Notes under the pieces: model-generated
What the model was told of the DNA's origin: nothing
Seen by the model: the letters and a program-made list of their open reading frames with translations, nothing else
Database searches by the model: none
Assembly (NCBI RefSeq): GCF_041381155.1
Contig: NC_091134.1
Location: 69,048,469 to 69,112,468, forward strand
DNA length: 64,000 nucleotides
Direction of reading: 5' to 3'
Source of the DNA: Argopecten irradians
Taxonomy: Eukaryota; Mollusca; Bivalvia; Pectinida; Pectinidae
Part shown: positions 32,991-46,042 of the stretch, piece after piece
Layout of the letters: each line of letters starts with the position of its first letter
Numbering within the stretch: the stretch's first letter is position 1
Made by a program: the position numbers and the translations under genes

Positions 32991-35900
32991 TGGATGGTTT
33001 TCGGCAATGACAGTATCGGCATGGAAGGTATCGACATGGATTGTATCGGCATGGATGGAATCGGCATGGATGGTTTTCGGCATGGATGGTAGCGGCATGG
33101 ATGGTACCGGCATGCATGGTATCGTCATGAATGGTATCGGCATGGACGGTATTGGCATCGATGGTTTTCGTCATGGATGGCTTTCGGCATGGAAGGTATC
33201 GGCATGGATTGTATTGGCATGGATGGTATCGGCATGGACGGTATCGGCATGGACGGTTTTCGGCAAGGATGATTTTCGGCATGGATGGTATCGGCATGGA
33301 TGTTATCGGCATTGATGGTTTCGGCATGGACGGTATCGGCATGGACGGTATCGGCATGGACGCTATCGGCATGGATGGTATCGGCATGGCTGGTTTTCGA
33401 CATAGATGATATCGGCATGGACGATCTCGGCATGAACGGTTTTCGGCATGGACGGTATCGGCAGGGACGGTTTTCGGCATGGATGATTTTCGGCATGGAT
33501 GGTATCGGCATGGATGTTATCGGCATTGATGGTTTTCGTCATGGATGGCTTTCGGCATAGATGGTATCGGCATGCATTGTATTGGCATGGATGGTATCGG
33601 CATGGACGGTATCGGCATGGACGGTATCGGCATAGATAATATCGGCATGGACGATCTCGGCAAGAACGGTTTTCGGCATGGATGGTATCGGCATGGATGG
33701 TATCGCAAAGGATGGTTTTCGGCATGGATGGTATCGGCATGGATGTTATCGGCATTGACGATTTCGGCACAGACAGTATCGGCATGGATGTTACCGGCAT
33801 GGACGGTAACGGCATGGACAGTATCGGCATGGACAGTATCGGCATTGATGGTTTCGGCACGGACGGTCTGGGCAGGGACGGTTTTCTGCATGGATGGTTT
33901 TCCGCATGGATGGTTTCCGGCATTGATGGTTTCGGCATGGACGGTATCGGCAGGGACGGTATTCGGCATGGATGGTATTGGCATGGGTGTTATCGGCATT
34001 GATGGTTTCGGCATGGACGGTATCGGCATGGAAGCTAACGGCATGGACGGTAACGGTATGGATGGTATCGGCATGGATAGTTTTCGGCATGGATGGCTTT
34101 CGGCATGGATGATATCGGCATGGATGTTACCGGCATGGACGGTATCGGCATGGACGGTATTGGCATGGACGGTATCGGCATTGAGTGTATCGGCACGGAA
34201 GGTCTGGGCAGGGACGGTTTTCCGCATGGACGGTATCGGCATGGAAGGTATCGGCATGGACGGTAACGGCATGGATGGTATCGACATGAATGGTCTTCGG
34301 CATGGAAGGTATCGCCATAGACGGTATCGGCATGGATGGTTTTCGGCATGGATGGCTTTCGGCATGGATGGCTTTTGGCATGGATGTTACCGGCATGGAC
34401 GGTATCGGCATGGACGATTTTTAGCATGAATGGTATCGGCACGGACGGTCTGGGCAGGGACGATTTTCGGCATGGAAGGTATCGCCATGGATGGTTTTCG
34501 GCATGGATGGTATCGGCATGGAAGGTATCTGCATGGAAGGTATCGGCATGGAAGGTATCGGCATGGATGGTATCGGCATGGACGGTCTTGGCATGGAAGA
34601 TTTTTAGCATGAATGGTATCGGCATAGATAGTTTTCGTCATTGATGGTATCGGCATGGATAGATTTTGGCATGGATGGTATCGGAATGGACGGTATTTGC
34701 ATGAATGGTATCGGCATGGACGGTATGGGCATGGACGGTATCGGCATGGACGGTATCGGCATGGATGGTATCGGCATGGATGGTTTTCGGCATGAATGGT
34801 ATCGGCAAGGACGGTTTTGGCATGGATGGTCTCGGCATGGACGGTATCGGCATGGACGGTTTTGGCATGGACGATTTTCATCATGGATGATATCGGCATA
34901 GATGGTTTTCGTCATGGATGGTATCGGCATGGATGGATTTTGGCATGAATGGATTTGGAATGGACGGTATTGGAATGAATGGTATCGGCATGGACGGTAT
35001 GGGCATGGACGGTATCGGCATGGACGGTATCGCCATGGATGGTTTTCGGCATGGATGTTACCGGCATGGATGGTATCGGCATGGACGGCTTCGGCATGGA
35101 CGGTATCGGCTTGGACGGTATCGGCATGGACGGTTTCGGCATGGAAGGTGTCGGCATGGACGGTTTCGGCATGGAAGGTATCGGTTTGGACGGTAACCGC
35201 ATGGATGGTATCGTCATGTATTGCTTTCGGCATGGACGGTATCGACATGGCTGGTTTTCGACATGGAAGGTATCGGCATGGACATTATCGGCATAAATGG
35301 GATTTGGCATGGATGGCTTTCGGCATGGATGGTATCGGCAAGGACGTTTTTGGCATAAATGGTATCGGCATCCGGTATCGGCATGAAAGGTATCGGCATG
35401 GATGGTATCGGCATGGACGGTCTCGGCATTGATGGTTTTCGTCATGGATGGTATCGGCATGTATGGCTTTTGGCATGGATGGTATCGGCATTATTGGTAT
35501 TGGCATGGAAGGTATCGGCATGGACGGTACGGGCATGGACGGTACGGGCATGGACGGTACGGGCATGGACGGTACGGGCATGGACGGTGTCGGCATGGAC
35601 AGTATCGGCATGGAAAGTACCGGCATGGATTGTATCGGCATGGATGGTATCGGTATGGAAGGTATCGGCATGGATGGTTTCGACATGGATGGTATCGTCA
35701 TTGACAGTATCGCCATTAACGGTATCGCCATGGACAGTATCGGTATGTACGGTACCGGTATGGATGGTTTTCGGCATGGATGGTATCGGCAAGGACGGTT
35801 TTGGCATACATGGTCTCGGCATGGACGGTCTCGGCATGGACGATGTTCAACATGGATGGTATCGGCATAGATGGTTTTCGTCATGGATGGTATCGGCTTG

Positions 35901-38900
35901 GATGGCTTTTGGCATGGAATGTATCGGAATGGACGGTATTGGCATGAATGGTATAGGCATGGACGGTATGGGCATGGCCGGTATCGGCATGGACGGTATC
36001 GCCATGAATGGTTTTCGGCATGGATGGTAACAGAATGAACGGTATTGGCATGGCTGGTATCGGCATGGACGGTCTCGGCATGGACAGTATCGGCATGAAT
36101 GGCTTTCGGCATGGATGATTTTCGGCATGGCCGGTTAAGGCATGAATGCTATCGGCATGAATGGCTTTCGGCATGGATGGGTTTCGGTATGGATGGTTTT
36201 CGGCATGGATGGTATCGGCATGGACGGTATTGGGATGGATTGTTTTCGGCATGGACAGTATCGGCTGGGACGGTTTTCGGCATGGATTATTTTCGGAATG
36301 TACGGTAACATTGATGGTATCGGCATGGACGGTGTGGGTAGGAACGGTTTTCGGCATGGATTGTTTTCGGCATGGACAGTATCGGCAGGGATGGTTTTCG
36401 GCATGGAAGTATTGGCAGGGATGGTGTTCGGCATGGATGGTTTTCTGCATGGAGGGTATCGTCAGGGACGGTTTTTGGCATGGATGGTATCGCCATTGTC
36501 GGTATCGCCATGGACAGTATCGGCATAGATGGTATCGGCATAGATGGTATCGGCATGGATAGTTTTCGGCATGGATGGTATCGCCATGTATGGTTTTCGG
36601 CATGAATGGTATCGGCCTGAATGGTTTTCGGCATGTATGGTTTTCGGCATGGATGGTATCGGCCTGAATGGTTTTCGGCAGGGATGGCTTTCGGCATGGA
36701 CGGTATCGGCATGGATGGTTTTCGGCATGGATGGTATCGGAATGGACGGTATTGGCATGGCTGGTATAGGTATGAACGGTATCGGTAAAGACGATGTCGG
36801 CATGGACGGTATCGGCATTGATGGTATCGGCACGGACAGTTTTCGGCATGTATATTTTCGGCAGGAATGGTTTCCGGCATGGATGGTTTTCTCTATGGAC
36901 GGTATCGTCAGGGAAGGTTTTCGGCAAAGATGATATCGCCATTGACGGTATCACCATGGGCAGTATCGGAATGAAAAGTATCGGCATGGAAAGTATCGGC
37001 ATGGATGGTATCGGCATCGATGGTATCAGCATGGACGGTATTGGTATTGAAGGTTTTCGGCATAGATGGTATCGTATCGGCATGGAAAGTATCGGCATGG
37101 ATGGTTTTCGGCATGGATGGTATCGGTATGGATGGTTTTCGTCATGGATGGTATCGGCATGGATGGTTTCGGCATGGACGGTATCGACATTGAAGGTATT
37201 GGCATGGGAAGTATCGGCATGGAAAGTATCGGCTTGGAAAGTTTTCGGCATGGATGGTATCGGCATGGATGGTTTCGACATGGACGGTATCGGCATTGAA
37301 GGTATCGGCATGGAAAGTATCGACATGGATGTTATCGGCATGGATAGTTTTCGGCATGGATGGTATCGGCATGGATGGTATCGGTATGGATGGTTTTCGT
37401 CATGGATGGTATTGGCATGGATGGTTTCGACATGGACGGTATCGCTATGGATGGTATCGCCATGAATGGTTTTCGGCATGGATGTTACCGGCATAGATGG
37501 TATCGGTATGGATGGCATCGGCATGGACGGTATTGGCATGGACGGTATCAGCATTGACGGTATCGGCATGGAAAGTGTCGGCATGGAAAGTATCGTCATG
37601 GATGTTACCGGCATGGATGGTATCGGTATGGACGGTATCGGCATGGATGGTTTTTTTACAAGGAAGGTATCGACATAGACGTTATTTGCATGCATGGGTT
37701 TTGGCATGGATGGCTTTCGGCATGGATGGTATCGGCAAGGACGGTTTTGGCAAGGATGGTCTCGGCATGGACGGTATCGGCATGGAAGATATCGGCATGG
37801 ATGGTATCGGCATAGACGGTCTCGGCATGGACGGTTTTCAGCATAGATGGAAGCGGCATAGATGGTTTTCGGCATGGATGGCTTTCGGCATAGATGATTT
37901 TCAGCATGGACGGTTCTCGGCATGGATAGTATCGGCAGGAATGGTTTCCGGCATGGATGGTTTTCTGCATGGACGGTATCGTCAAGGACAGTTTTCGGCA
38001 TGGATGGTATTGGCATGGACGGTATCGCCATTTACGGTATCGGCATGGATGGTATCGGCATGGATGGTATCGGCATTGACGGTATCGGTATGGATGGTTT
38101 TCGACATGGATAGTATCGTCATTGACAGTATCTCCATTAACGGTATCGCCATTTACGGTATCGGCATGTGAAGTATCGGCATGGAAAGTATCGGCTTGGA
38201 TAGTTTTCGGCATGGATGGTATCTGCATGGATGGTTTCGACATGGACGGTATCGGCATTGAAGGTATCGGCATGGAAAGTATCGACATGGATGTTATCGG
38301 CATGGGTAGTTTTCGGCATGGATGGTATCGGCATGGATGGTATCGGTATGGATGGTTTTCGTCAAGGATGGTATTGTCATGGATGGTTTCGACATGGACG
38401 GTATCGGCATTGAAGGTATCGGCATTGACGGTATCGCCATGGATGGTTTTCGGCATGGATGTTACCAGCATTGATGGTATCGGTATGGACGGTATCGGTA
38501 TTGACGGTATCGGCTTGGACGGTATCGGCATGGGCGGTTTCGGCATGGACGGTATCGTTATGTATGGCTTTCGGCATGGACGGTATCGACATGGCTGGTT
38601 TTCGACATGGAAGGTATCGGCATGGGCGTTATCGGCATGGATGGGTTTTGGCATGGATGGTATCGGCAAGGACGGTTTTGGCATGGATGGTATCGGCATG
38701 GACGATATCTGCATGAAAGGTATCGGTATGGATGGTATCGGCTTGGACGGTCTGGGCATTGACGGTTTTCAGCATGGATGTTATCGGCATGGATGGTTTT
38801 CGTCATGGATGGTATCGACATGTATGACTTTTGGCATGGATGGTATCGGCATGGACGGTATTGGCATGGATGGTATCGGCATGGACGGTATTGGCATGGA

Positions 38901-40770
38901 TGGTATCGGCATGGACGGTACTGGCATTGACGGTGTCGGCATAGACAGTATCGGCATGGATGGTATCGGCATGGATGGTGTTTGGCATGAATAGTATCGG
39001 CATGGACGGTATCGCCATTGACGGTATCGGCATGGAAAGTATCGGCATGTGAAGTACCTGCATGGATGGTATCGGCATGGATGGTATCGGCATGGATGGT
39101 TTTCGACATGGATGGTATCGTCATTGACAGTATCGCCATTAATGGTATCGCCATGGACAGTATCGGTATATACGGTACCGGCATGGATGGTTTTCGGCAT
39201 GGATTGTATCGGTATGGATGGTTTTCGTCATGGATGTTACCGGCATGGATGGTATCGGTATGGACGGTATCGGCATGGACGGTATCGTCATAGATGGCTT
39301 TCGGCATGGACGATATCGGCATGGATGGTTTTTGATTAGGAAGGTATCGGCATAGACGTTATCGGCAGGGATGGGTTTTGGCATGGATGGCTTTCGGCAT
39401 GGATGGTATCGGCAAGAACGGTTTCGGCATGGATGTTCTCGGCATGGACGGTATCGGCATGGAAGATATCGGCATGGATTGTATCGGTATGGATGGTTTT
39501 CGTCATGGATGGTTTTCGTCATGGATGGTACCGGCATAGATGGTTTTCGTAATGGATGGCTTTTGGCATGGATGGTATCGGAATAGACGGAATCGGCATG
39601 AATGGTATCGGCATGGACGGTATGGGCATGGACGGTATCGGCATGGACGGTATCGGCATGGATGGTATCAGCATGAATGGTTTTCGGCATAGATGGTATC
39701 GGCATTGATGGTATCAGCATGAATGGTTTTCGGCATAGATGGTATCGGCATTGACGGTATCGGCATGAATAGTTTTCGGCATGGATGGTAACGGAATGGA
39801 CGGTATTGGCATGGCTAATATCGGCATGGACGGTCTCGGCATGGATAGTATCGGCATGGACGGTTTTCGGCATGAATGGCTTTCAGCATGGATGGCTCTC
39901 GGTACGGATGGTTTTCGGCATGGATGGTATCGGCATGGACGGTATTGGCATGGATGGTATCGGTAGGGACGGTATGGGCATGGGCGGTATCGGCATGGAC
40001 GGTATCGGGATGGATTGTTTTCGGCATGGACGGTACTGACATGGACGGTCTCGGCATGAATTGTTTTCGGCATGGACGGTATCAGCATGGATGGAATCGG
40101 CATAGATGGTTTTCGGAATGGATGGCTTTCGGCATGGAAGGCTTTTGGCATGGATAGTATCGGCATGGACGATATTGGCATGGATGGTATCGGTAGGGAC
40201 GGTAAGGGCATGGGCGGTATCGGCATGGACGGTATCGGCATGGATGGTATCGGCATGAATTGTTTTCGGCATGGACGGTATCAGCATGGACAGTACCGGC
40301 ATGGATTGTTTTCGGCATGGATGGTATCGGAATGGACGGTATTGGCATGGCTGGTATCGGGATGGACGGTATCGGCATTGATGGTATCGGCATGGACGGT
40401 CTCGGCATTGACGGTTTTCAGCATGGACGGTAACGGCATGGATGGCTTTCGACATGGATATTATCGGCATGGACTGTATCGGCATGGACTGTATCGGCAA
40501 GGATGGTATCGGCATGGACTGTATCGGCATGGAGTGTATCGGCATGGACTGTATCGGCATGGATGGTATCGGCATAGACGGTATCGGTATGGACTGTATC
40601 GGCATAGATGGTGTCGGCATGGACTGTATCGGCATGGAGTGTATCGGCATGGACTGTATCGGCATGGATGGCTTTCGACATGGGTGGTATCGGCATGGAT
40701 GGTATCGGTATGGATTGTATCTGCATAGACGGTATTGGCATGGACGATATCGGCATGAATGGTTTTCGTT
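32991..40770. repeat. 15/16-bp minisatellite, about 7.8 kb, roughly 500 copies
   Basis: The main unit is GGTATCGGCATGGAC (15 bp). A frequent 16-bp form is GGTTTTCGGCATGGAT, with GGTCTCGGCATGGAC and GTTACCGGCATGGAT variants mixed in. Neither strand of the consensus contains a stop in any frame, so overlapping open frames of up to 716 codons appear on both strands (GIGMD, YRHGR or SAWTV repeats on plus; SMPIP, CRYRP or HADTV on minus). The 16-bp units shift the frame, so no long protein keeps one register. Higher-order blocks occur: the stretch near 37262-37400 recurs nearly unchanged near 38225-38365. Local homogenised runs are at 35521-35590 (GGTACG type) and 40470-40670 (ACTGTATCGGCATGG type). 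Confidence 0.95.
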
Positions 40771-41345
40771 CTTAACAAACATTAATACACACAACATACT
40801 TGTAATAAGCAAGAAATAACCTCATGCAATCATAGTAACTGTGTGCACGTTTTCAGGGTGTCGAAATGAAATCTATTAAGAAAAGTAATTATTTTAGTAT
40901 TAATTTATTAATACCTCGGAGCGTTTTCAATATGCTACTCTGCTGCTAGAATGGCACTCCACGAATTAACCGATTCAAAATCGTCCTTGTGTACTCCTGA
41001 ATACGTTTATTGTGTATTGAACATTATAATATATTAAAGCTGGTAGCTGATAATACTTCGTCGAGTTGAACAAGGTAAAACGCTCTTTATATGATTTTAC
41101 TAATCGATGATATGCATGTTGAATAATTGAGAACAGCTCAAACCGCGGGTTTCTTTATCTCCATCTCAAACAAGGATCTATCAGGAATGCCATTAACATA
41201 TCTTGCCATGCCTTGCAGATATTAATTATTAGATGTTTAAAAAAACATGAGAAACCGGTTTATAATGCGAGCGGACTCTACTTCTATTATGCTTGATAAA
41301 CTGTAATGTGAACTGGATTTGTAATCACACAGATCGTCATCTCCA
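40771..41345. other. Spacer without a recognisable gene
   Basis: AT-rich non-repetitive sequence between two tandem arrays. No coding, RNA gene or mobile element was recognised. Confidence 0.5.
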
Positions 41346-42290
41346 AACACTTAACCACAAGAATTCAAGCCAAAAGCGTTAAATAGTGTACTTCAACTCC
41401 AATGGTTTGACCAGAAGATTTCAAGCCCAAAGACTTAATACGCTACTTCAACTTCAAACTTAGCCACTAGACTACAGGTACAAAGGCTTAAACACAGTAC
41501 TTCAACTCCATCAGCTTAACCACAAGACTTCAATATAAAGATTTGTACACAGTATTTGAACACCAAATGCTTAACCACAAGTACACAGTACTTGAATTCC
41601 AAACCCTTAATTAACCATGCACAAGACTTCAGTATACAGATTTTTACAAAGTACTTGAACTGCAGATGTTTTAGCACAATATACCAAAGACTGATACATA
41701 GTACTAAAAGCTTCAAGCTCAAAGGCTTAAACACTGAACTTCAATCCAAAGGCTTACACAAGGGACTTCAAGCTCAAAGGCTTAAACACTGAACTTCAAT
41801 CCAAAGGCTTACACAAGGGACTTCAAGCTCAAAGGCTTAAACAGAATTCCAAACTTCAATCCAAAGGCTTACACAAGGACTTCAAGCTCAAAGGCTTAAA
41901 CACTGAACTTCAATCCAAAGGCTTACACAAGGGACTTCAAGCTCAAAGGCTTAAACACTGAACTTCAATCCAAAGGCTTACACAAGGGACTTCAAGCTCA
42001 AAGGCTTAAACACTGAACTTCAATCCAAAGGCTTACACAAGGGACTTCAAGCTCAAAGGCTTAAACACTGAACTTCAATCCAAAGGCTTACACAAGGGAC
42101 TTCAAGCTCAAAGGCTTAAACACTGAACTTCAATCCAAAGGCTTACACAAGGGACTTCAAGCTCAAAGGCTTAAACACTGAACTTCAATCCAAAGGCTTA
42201 CACAAGGGACTTCAAGCTCAAAGGCTTAAACACTGAACTTCAATCCAAAGGCTTACACAAGGGACTTCAAGTTCAAAGGTTTCCCCACTG
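41346..42290. repeat. 55-bp tandem array (dimer of a 27/28-bp unit) with older flank
   Basis: From about 41710 to 42270 the unit is CTTCAAGCTCAAAGGCTTAA, then ACACTGAACTTCAATCCAAA, then GGCTTACACAAGGGA (55 bp), in about ten near-identical copies. The two halves resemble each other (CTTCAA, CCAAAGGCTTA, ACA). Upstream (41346-41710) lie diverged single half-units (CAAGACTTCAA, AAAGGCTTAAACACAGTACTTCAACTCC), which look like an older monomer array. A shorter irregular copy sits near 41840. The array is non-coding. Confidence 0.9.
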
Positions 42291-42928
42291 AAGTTTAAAT
42301 ACAATGGCTTAACCTCAAAACTCCAAACCAAAATTGTGAAAATTTAACCCTACATAGTTACCCACTGGACTTTACATTCCAGCGTTTACTCACAGGATTG
42401 CATCTCAAAATCTTTACACAAAAGGTTTCAAATCCAAACCTTAAACACATGACTGTGATTAGCAGGCGAATGTCGATCTTAGATGACATGAACGCTATCA
42501 ATTTATCTGAATATACCCTATTACACAATACACAGCGTGTTCAGAAAATGTGCACGCTAAGCACATTAAAAAAGTGTACCATGTCGTCGCTCAATAAAAG
42601 AGAAATGTAAGATATTATAAATGTTTTATACATCCGTATCAGGGAGGAGTGTGGGTAATATGGGTACTGAAACACAAAGGCTACCTGATCAAGTTGGTTC
42701 TAATAGCAATACCATTACCATTGTTATGAAAGGAGTAAATTGGCCGATTACAATTTTTTCATGAATGTATGTACATTTCCGAGACTAGCACGAAATTATT
42801 GGATTCTAGATAGAGACAAATTGTATACATGTGCTAATAGTTATTGAGAAAGAGAGAAAAATCATTTAAGTAGGTATAACAAATTGAAAATAAGAAATAA
42901 ATGGATAGTTTCTATAAAAAGCCAAAGT
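42291..42928. other. Spacer without a recognisable gene
   Basis: A 70-codon frame at 42398-42610 has no recognisable domain. Faint repeats of the preceding array persist to about 42440. Confidence 0.45.
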
Positions 42929-43640
42929 TCAATAACAATTATTATTGCAAAGGGCAATAACTCCGTAAGTTACAGTCAAATCAAGCTAACTTTCGAACTC
43001 GTCCGCGATCTTTCTAATGGTAGTCGCCTTTAAAGTTTCATCAAGATCGGTGCATATTTACTCAATTCAAAGTGTTAACCATGTTCATTAATTTTTATTG
43101 CAAGGGGCAATAACTCTCTAAGTTAATTTCAAATTACACTGATTTTCGAACTTGTCAAAGATCTCTCCAATGTTGGTCTATTACTCAAGTTATCATGTTC
43201 ACAAGATCTAAAGATAATTATTAGTGCAAAGGGCAATAACTCCGTAACTTACAGTTGAATCAAACTGATTTTCACACTCCTATGAGATCTTTCCAATGTT
43301 AATCTATACACAACGTTTCATTACACTCGGTGCATATTTACTCAAGTTATAGTGTTCACATTGTTCATAAATTATAATTGCAAAGGGCAATAACTTCGTA
43401 AATTACAGTTGAATCAAACTGATTTTCATACTCATCCAAGGATTTCTATGCTGTTATTTTACACAAAAAGTTTCATTAAGCTCCGTGCATACTAACTCAA
43501 GTTATCGTATAAACAAAGTCCAGTAATAATTAATAGTGCAAAGGGCAATAACTCCATAACTTACAGTCGAATCAAACTGATTTTCAAATTCATTTATTCC
43601 TTAAGTTGGTTCAAATTTACCGACCAAGTTACGGTGTTCA
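42929..43640. repeat. About five diverged copies of a 130-160-bp repeat
   Basis: Each copy contains a version of GCAAAGGGCAATAACTCCGT (near 42947, 43100, 43231, 43379 and 43538). An ACTGATTTTC segment, CCAATGTTGGTCTA, GTGCATATTTACTCAAG and a GTGTTCA block follow. Divergence between copies is considerable, so the array is old. Dispersed repeats with this core are, to my knowledge, common in bivalve genomes. No coding. Confidence 0.75.
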
Positions 43641-44110
43641 CAAGAATGGACAAAAGACTATCACAGGTCATCCTGACCTATGGTTAGGTGACCTAAAAAT
43701 GTAAAACGTATGCTGCCAGCGTAATTACGGTAGTTTAAGTGAATTTGAAGAGCGTCACCTAAGGGGATTTTAAGCGGCAACTGTCAAAAATGACATCTAA
43801 ATAATAGCGTATTGTATTTCATATAAATTTCTATTTCTTTCTTTTTTCAAATACATTCATAAGTAAAGTATTGAATGGTAGTACACATAAAATTAGAAAT
43901 AAATACCATAATTACAGGACAACATGCATGTCAATCTACATATAATCCCCTAAATGTTCAATTCAAAATATATATTTTGTAATATGTGACGGCGACTGAC
44001 AAAATGGGCCCAGATGAGGAAAAATCACATTTTCGTTTATTCACACTTTTATTTACTTCATGGTGTGTAGATCACATTTACAAAAGATAAAGCATTTCAG
44101 AGATATGTAA

Positions 44111-44221
44111 TGGATAATTTCCGAAAACCTGTCCATTATTAGAGAGAATGGATAGTACCGAGCCCGCAGGGCGAGGTACAATCCATTCTCTCTAATAATG
44201 GACAGTTTGAGGAATTTATCC
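44111..44221. repeat. Foldback hairpin, about 110 bp
   Basis: Arms 44111-44157 and 44175-44221 pair (GGATAATTTCC..., TGTCCATTATTAGAGAGAAT against ATTCTCTCTAATAATGGACA). The tip contains GAGCCCGCAGGGCGAGG. It is a miniature foldback similar in size and form to 4110-4231. Confidence 0.7.
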
Positions 44222-45358
44222 TACTTAAAACCCATCATACCACTACTCACTACCTTGCGTACCCTGTTTGAGAAATGGGACATCCCATTTCAGGAATTGC
44301 ACAGGTGTTCACTCACCTGTGACAAATAATGGACTAACAATGTTGAGATGCATGCACAGTCATTTAGTTTTACACCTTTGGAGGTACAACAGTGTTTTTG
44401 AACATGTCGGATAGTGATATTTTCCTTACTCGGCCATCATTTACATGTAGGGATGTACGCAGCTGTGATTCAGAATTTAAACATAACTGTTTTTCCTAAA
44501 AAAATCTACCATACGCATGTTATAGATATGATAAAAAAAACCCATATCTGATTGCTATGATAGCATTGCACTGGAATACAATGAAACCTGTCTAATCCGA
44601 CACCACGTGGGTGTTTGGTCAGATTATTCAGGGTGTAGGAAAGTCAGATACTGTTGTATACTATTGTTGCTATTGTTGAATACGGAACAGTTACAGATAG
44701 GATAGGGAAAGCAGGTGTCAGATTAGACAGGTTTCGCTCTTAAGTATATTATGTTTAACCATAATCATCAGATTATATGTTATAAGGGTTGTGAGATATC
44801 TGATCTAAAAGACTGCATATTATCCCACCTCAGTCAAGAATCTAGAGTTCCTATTCCTCGTCAATTACAAGTTTTAAAAAGATGTAACAAATAATAATAC
44901 AAGAATCTAATTATGTTTTTTTTTTTTATTTTCAGAACAGTAACAGCTAGGAAGGGGAAGTAATAATTTCGATGGAGGAGTGAACTTAAATGTAAAATTT
45001 TGGATAGTCAAATAAACATGTTTAGTTTTCCATACAGCAGCGTTTTTTTTCCTTTGTTCAAAATAGACTGTCCATTATTTTGGGGAATAATGGACAGGGG
45101 CCCTATAATAATGGACAGTGAGTTACATAATGGACTCCTAGGTGTCCATTATGTAATATAATGGTCATATACAACAAAGGAAACTTTACTAGCTGGGTTT
45201 TAAGCGACTTTGAATGAGGCAACATGTAGATTCATTAATGACAAAATTAGCGACGTCAGTCATCACGTCATGAACATTGACGTCATGTCACAAGGTTGCC
45301 AATGGCGTTACATAAACATACACGTGCATATGACTATGCTTTGGACTGGTCTTTAACA
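44222..45358. other. Spacer with scattered TCCATTAT motifs, no gene
   Basis: The hairpin's core word recurs in both orientations near 44329, 45067, 45086, 45107, 45130 and 45150. That suggests remnants of related elements. No open frame or RNA gene was recognised. Confidence 0.45.
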
Positions 45359-45363
45359 CCTGT

Positions 45364-46037
45364 CAGTGGCGTAGGAAGATGAAACGTAATGGGTTGGGGG
45401 GGCCTCTCCCGGGAAAAATATTACGATTTAGAATAGCTTAATATGAGTTTTGATGAATTTGCGAGCGCCCGAAAGCGCGAGATTTTGGTGTTTGGGGGGT
45501 CCGGGGGTCTCCCCCGGAAAAAATTACGATTTAGAATGGCTTAGATGAGTTTTACGATGCATTTTGATGAATTTGCGAGCACCCAAAGGCGCCAGAATTT
45601 GGTGTTAGGGGGGTCCGGGGGTTTTCCCCGGGAAAAAATACGATTTAGAATGGCTGAAATGAGTTTCACGATGTATTTTAATGATGATAAAGCGTTCTTA
45701 ACATGGTAATTTTTCGATTTAAAGCTACCTGCATTTAGAAATGATTATTGTGTCGTCATAACATTATGCAACCACACTCGTTCTGAATATACCGGTTTTA
45801 CACCATCGGCACATTGTTGTGTAACATAAAAAAAAATTAAATAGTACATAGAATCCCTTGATGGACATTTTTAGTCTAGTTCGTGTGTATTGAATTTTTA
45901 CTAATTAAGGTTTTACATTATGTGTTGAACGTTTTAGGAAATGTGCCAAAAACACATGTTTGCCCGCCCGTCCTGGCGAACGGGGGGGGGGGGGGGGGGG
46001 GGGGGAACAGCCCTGCCCCCCGCTTCCTACGCCCCTG
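45364..46037. mobile_element. hAT-like MITE, 674 bp, with 5-bp target-site duplication
   Basis: The left end is CAGTGGCGTAGGAAG (45364-45378). The right end CTTCCTACGCCCCTG (46023-46037) is its near-exact reverse complement. CCTGT flanks both sides (45359-45363 and 46038-46042). CAGNGGCGTA ends are typical of hAT elements, and the hAT5 group is known to make 5-bp duplications. Inside are about three copies of a repeat of roughly 110 bp (CCCGGGAAAAA, ACGATTTAGAATGGCT, GATGAATTTGCGAGC, GGGGGGTCCGGGGG) and an unbroken G-run of about 24 near 45981-46004. No transposase. Confidence 0.75.
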
Positions 46038-46042
46038 CCTGT

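Noticed and set aside
35881-38031. 716-codon minus-strand frame and many overlapping plus-strand frames of GIGMD/SAWTV type
   Set aside because: All six frames of the 15/16-bp minisatellite consensus lack stops. Frames overlap on both strands and shift register at every 16-bp unit.
41516-41792. Small frames on both strands near the 55-bp array
   Set aside because: Repeat-derived, with no domain and both strands open.
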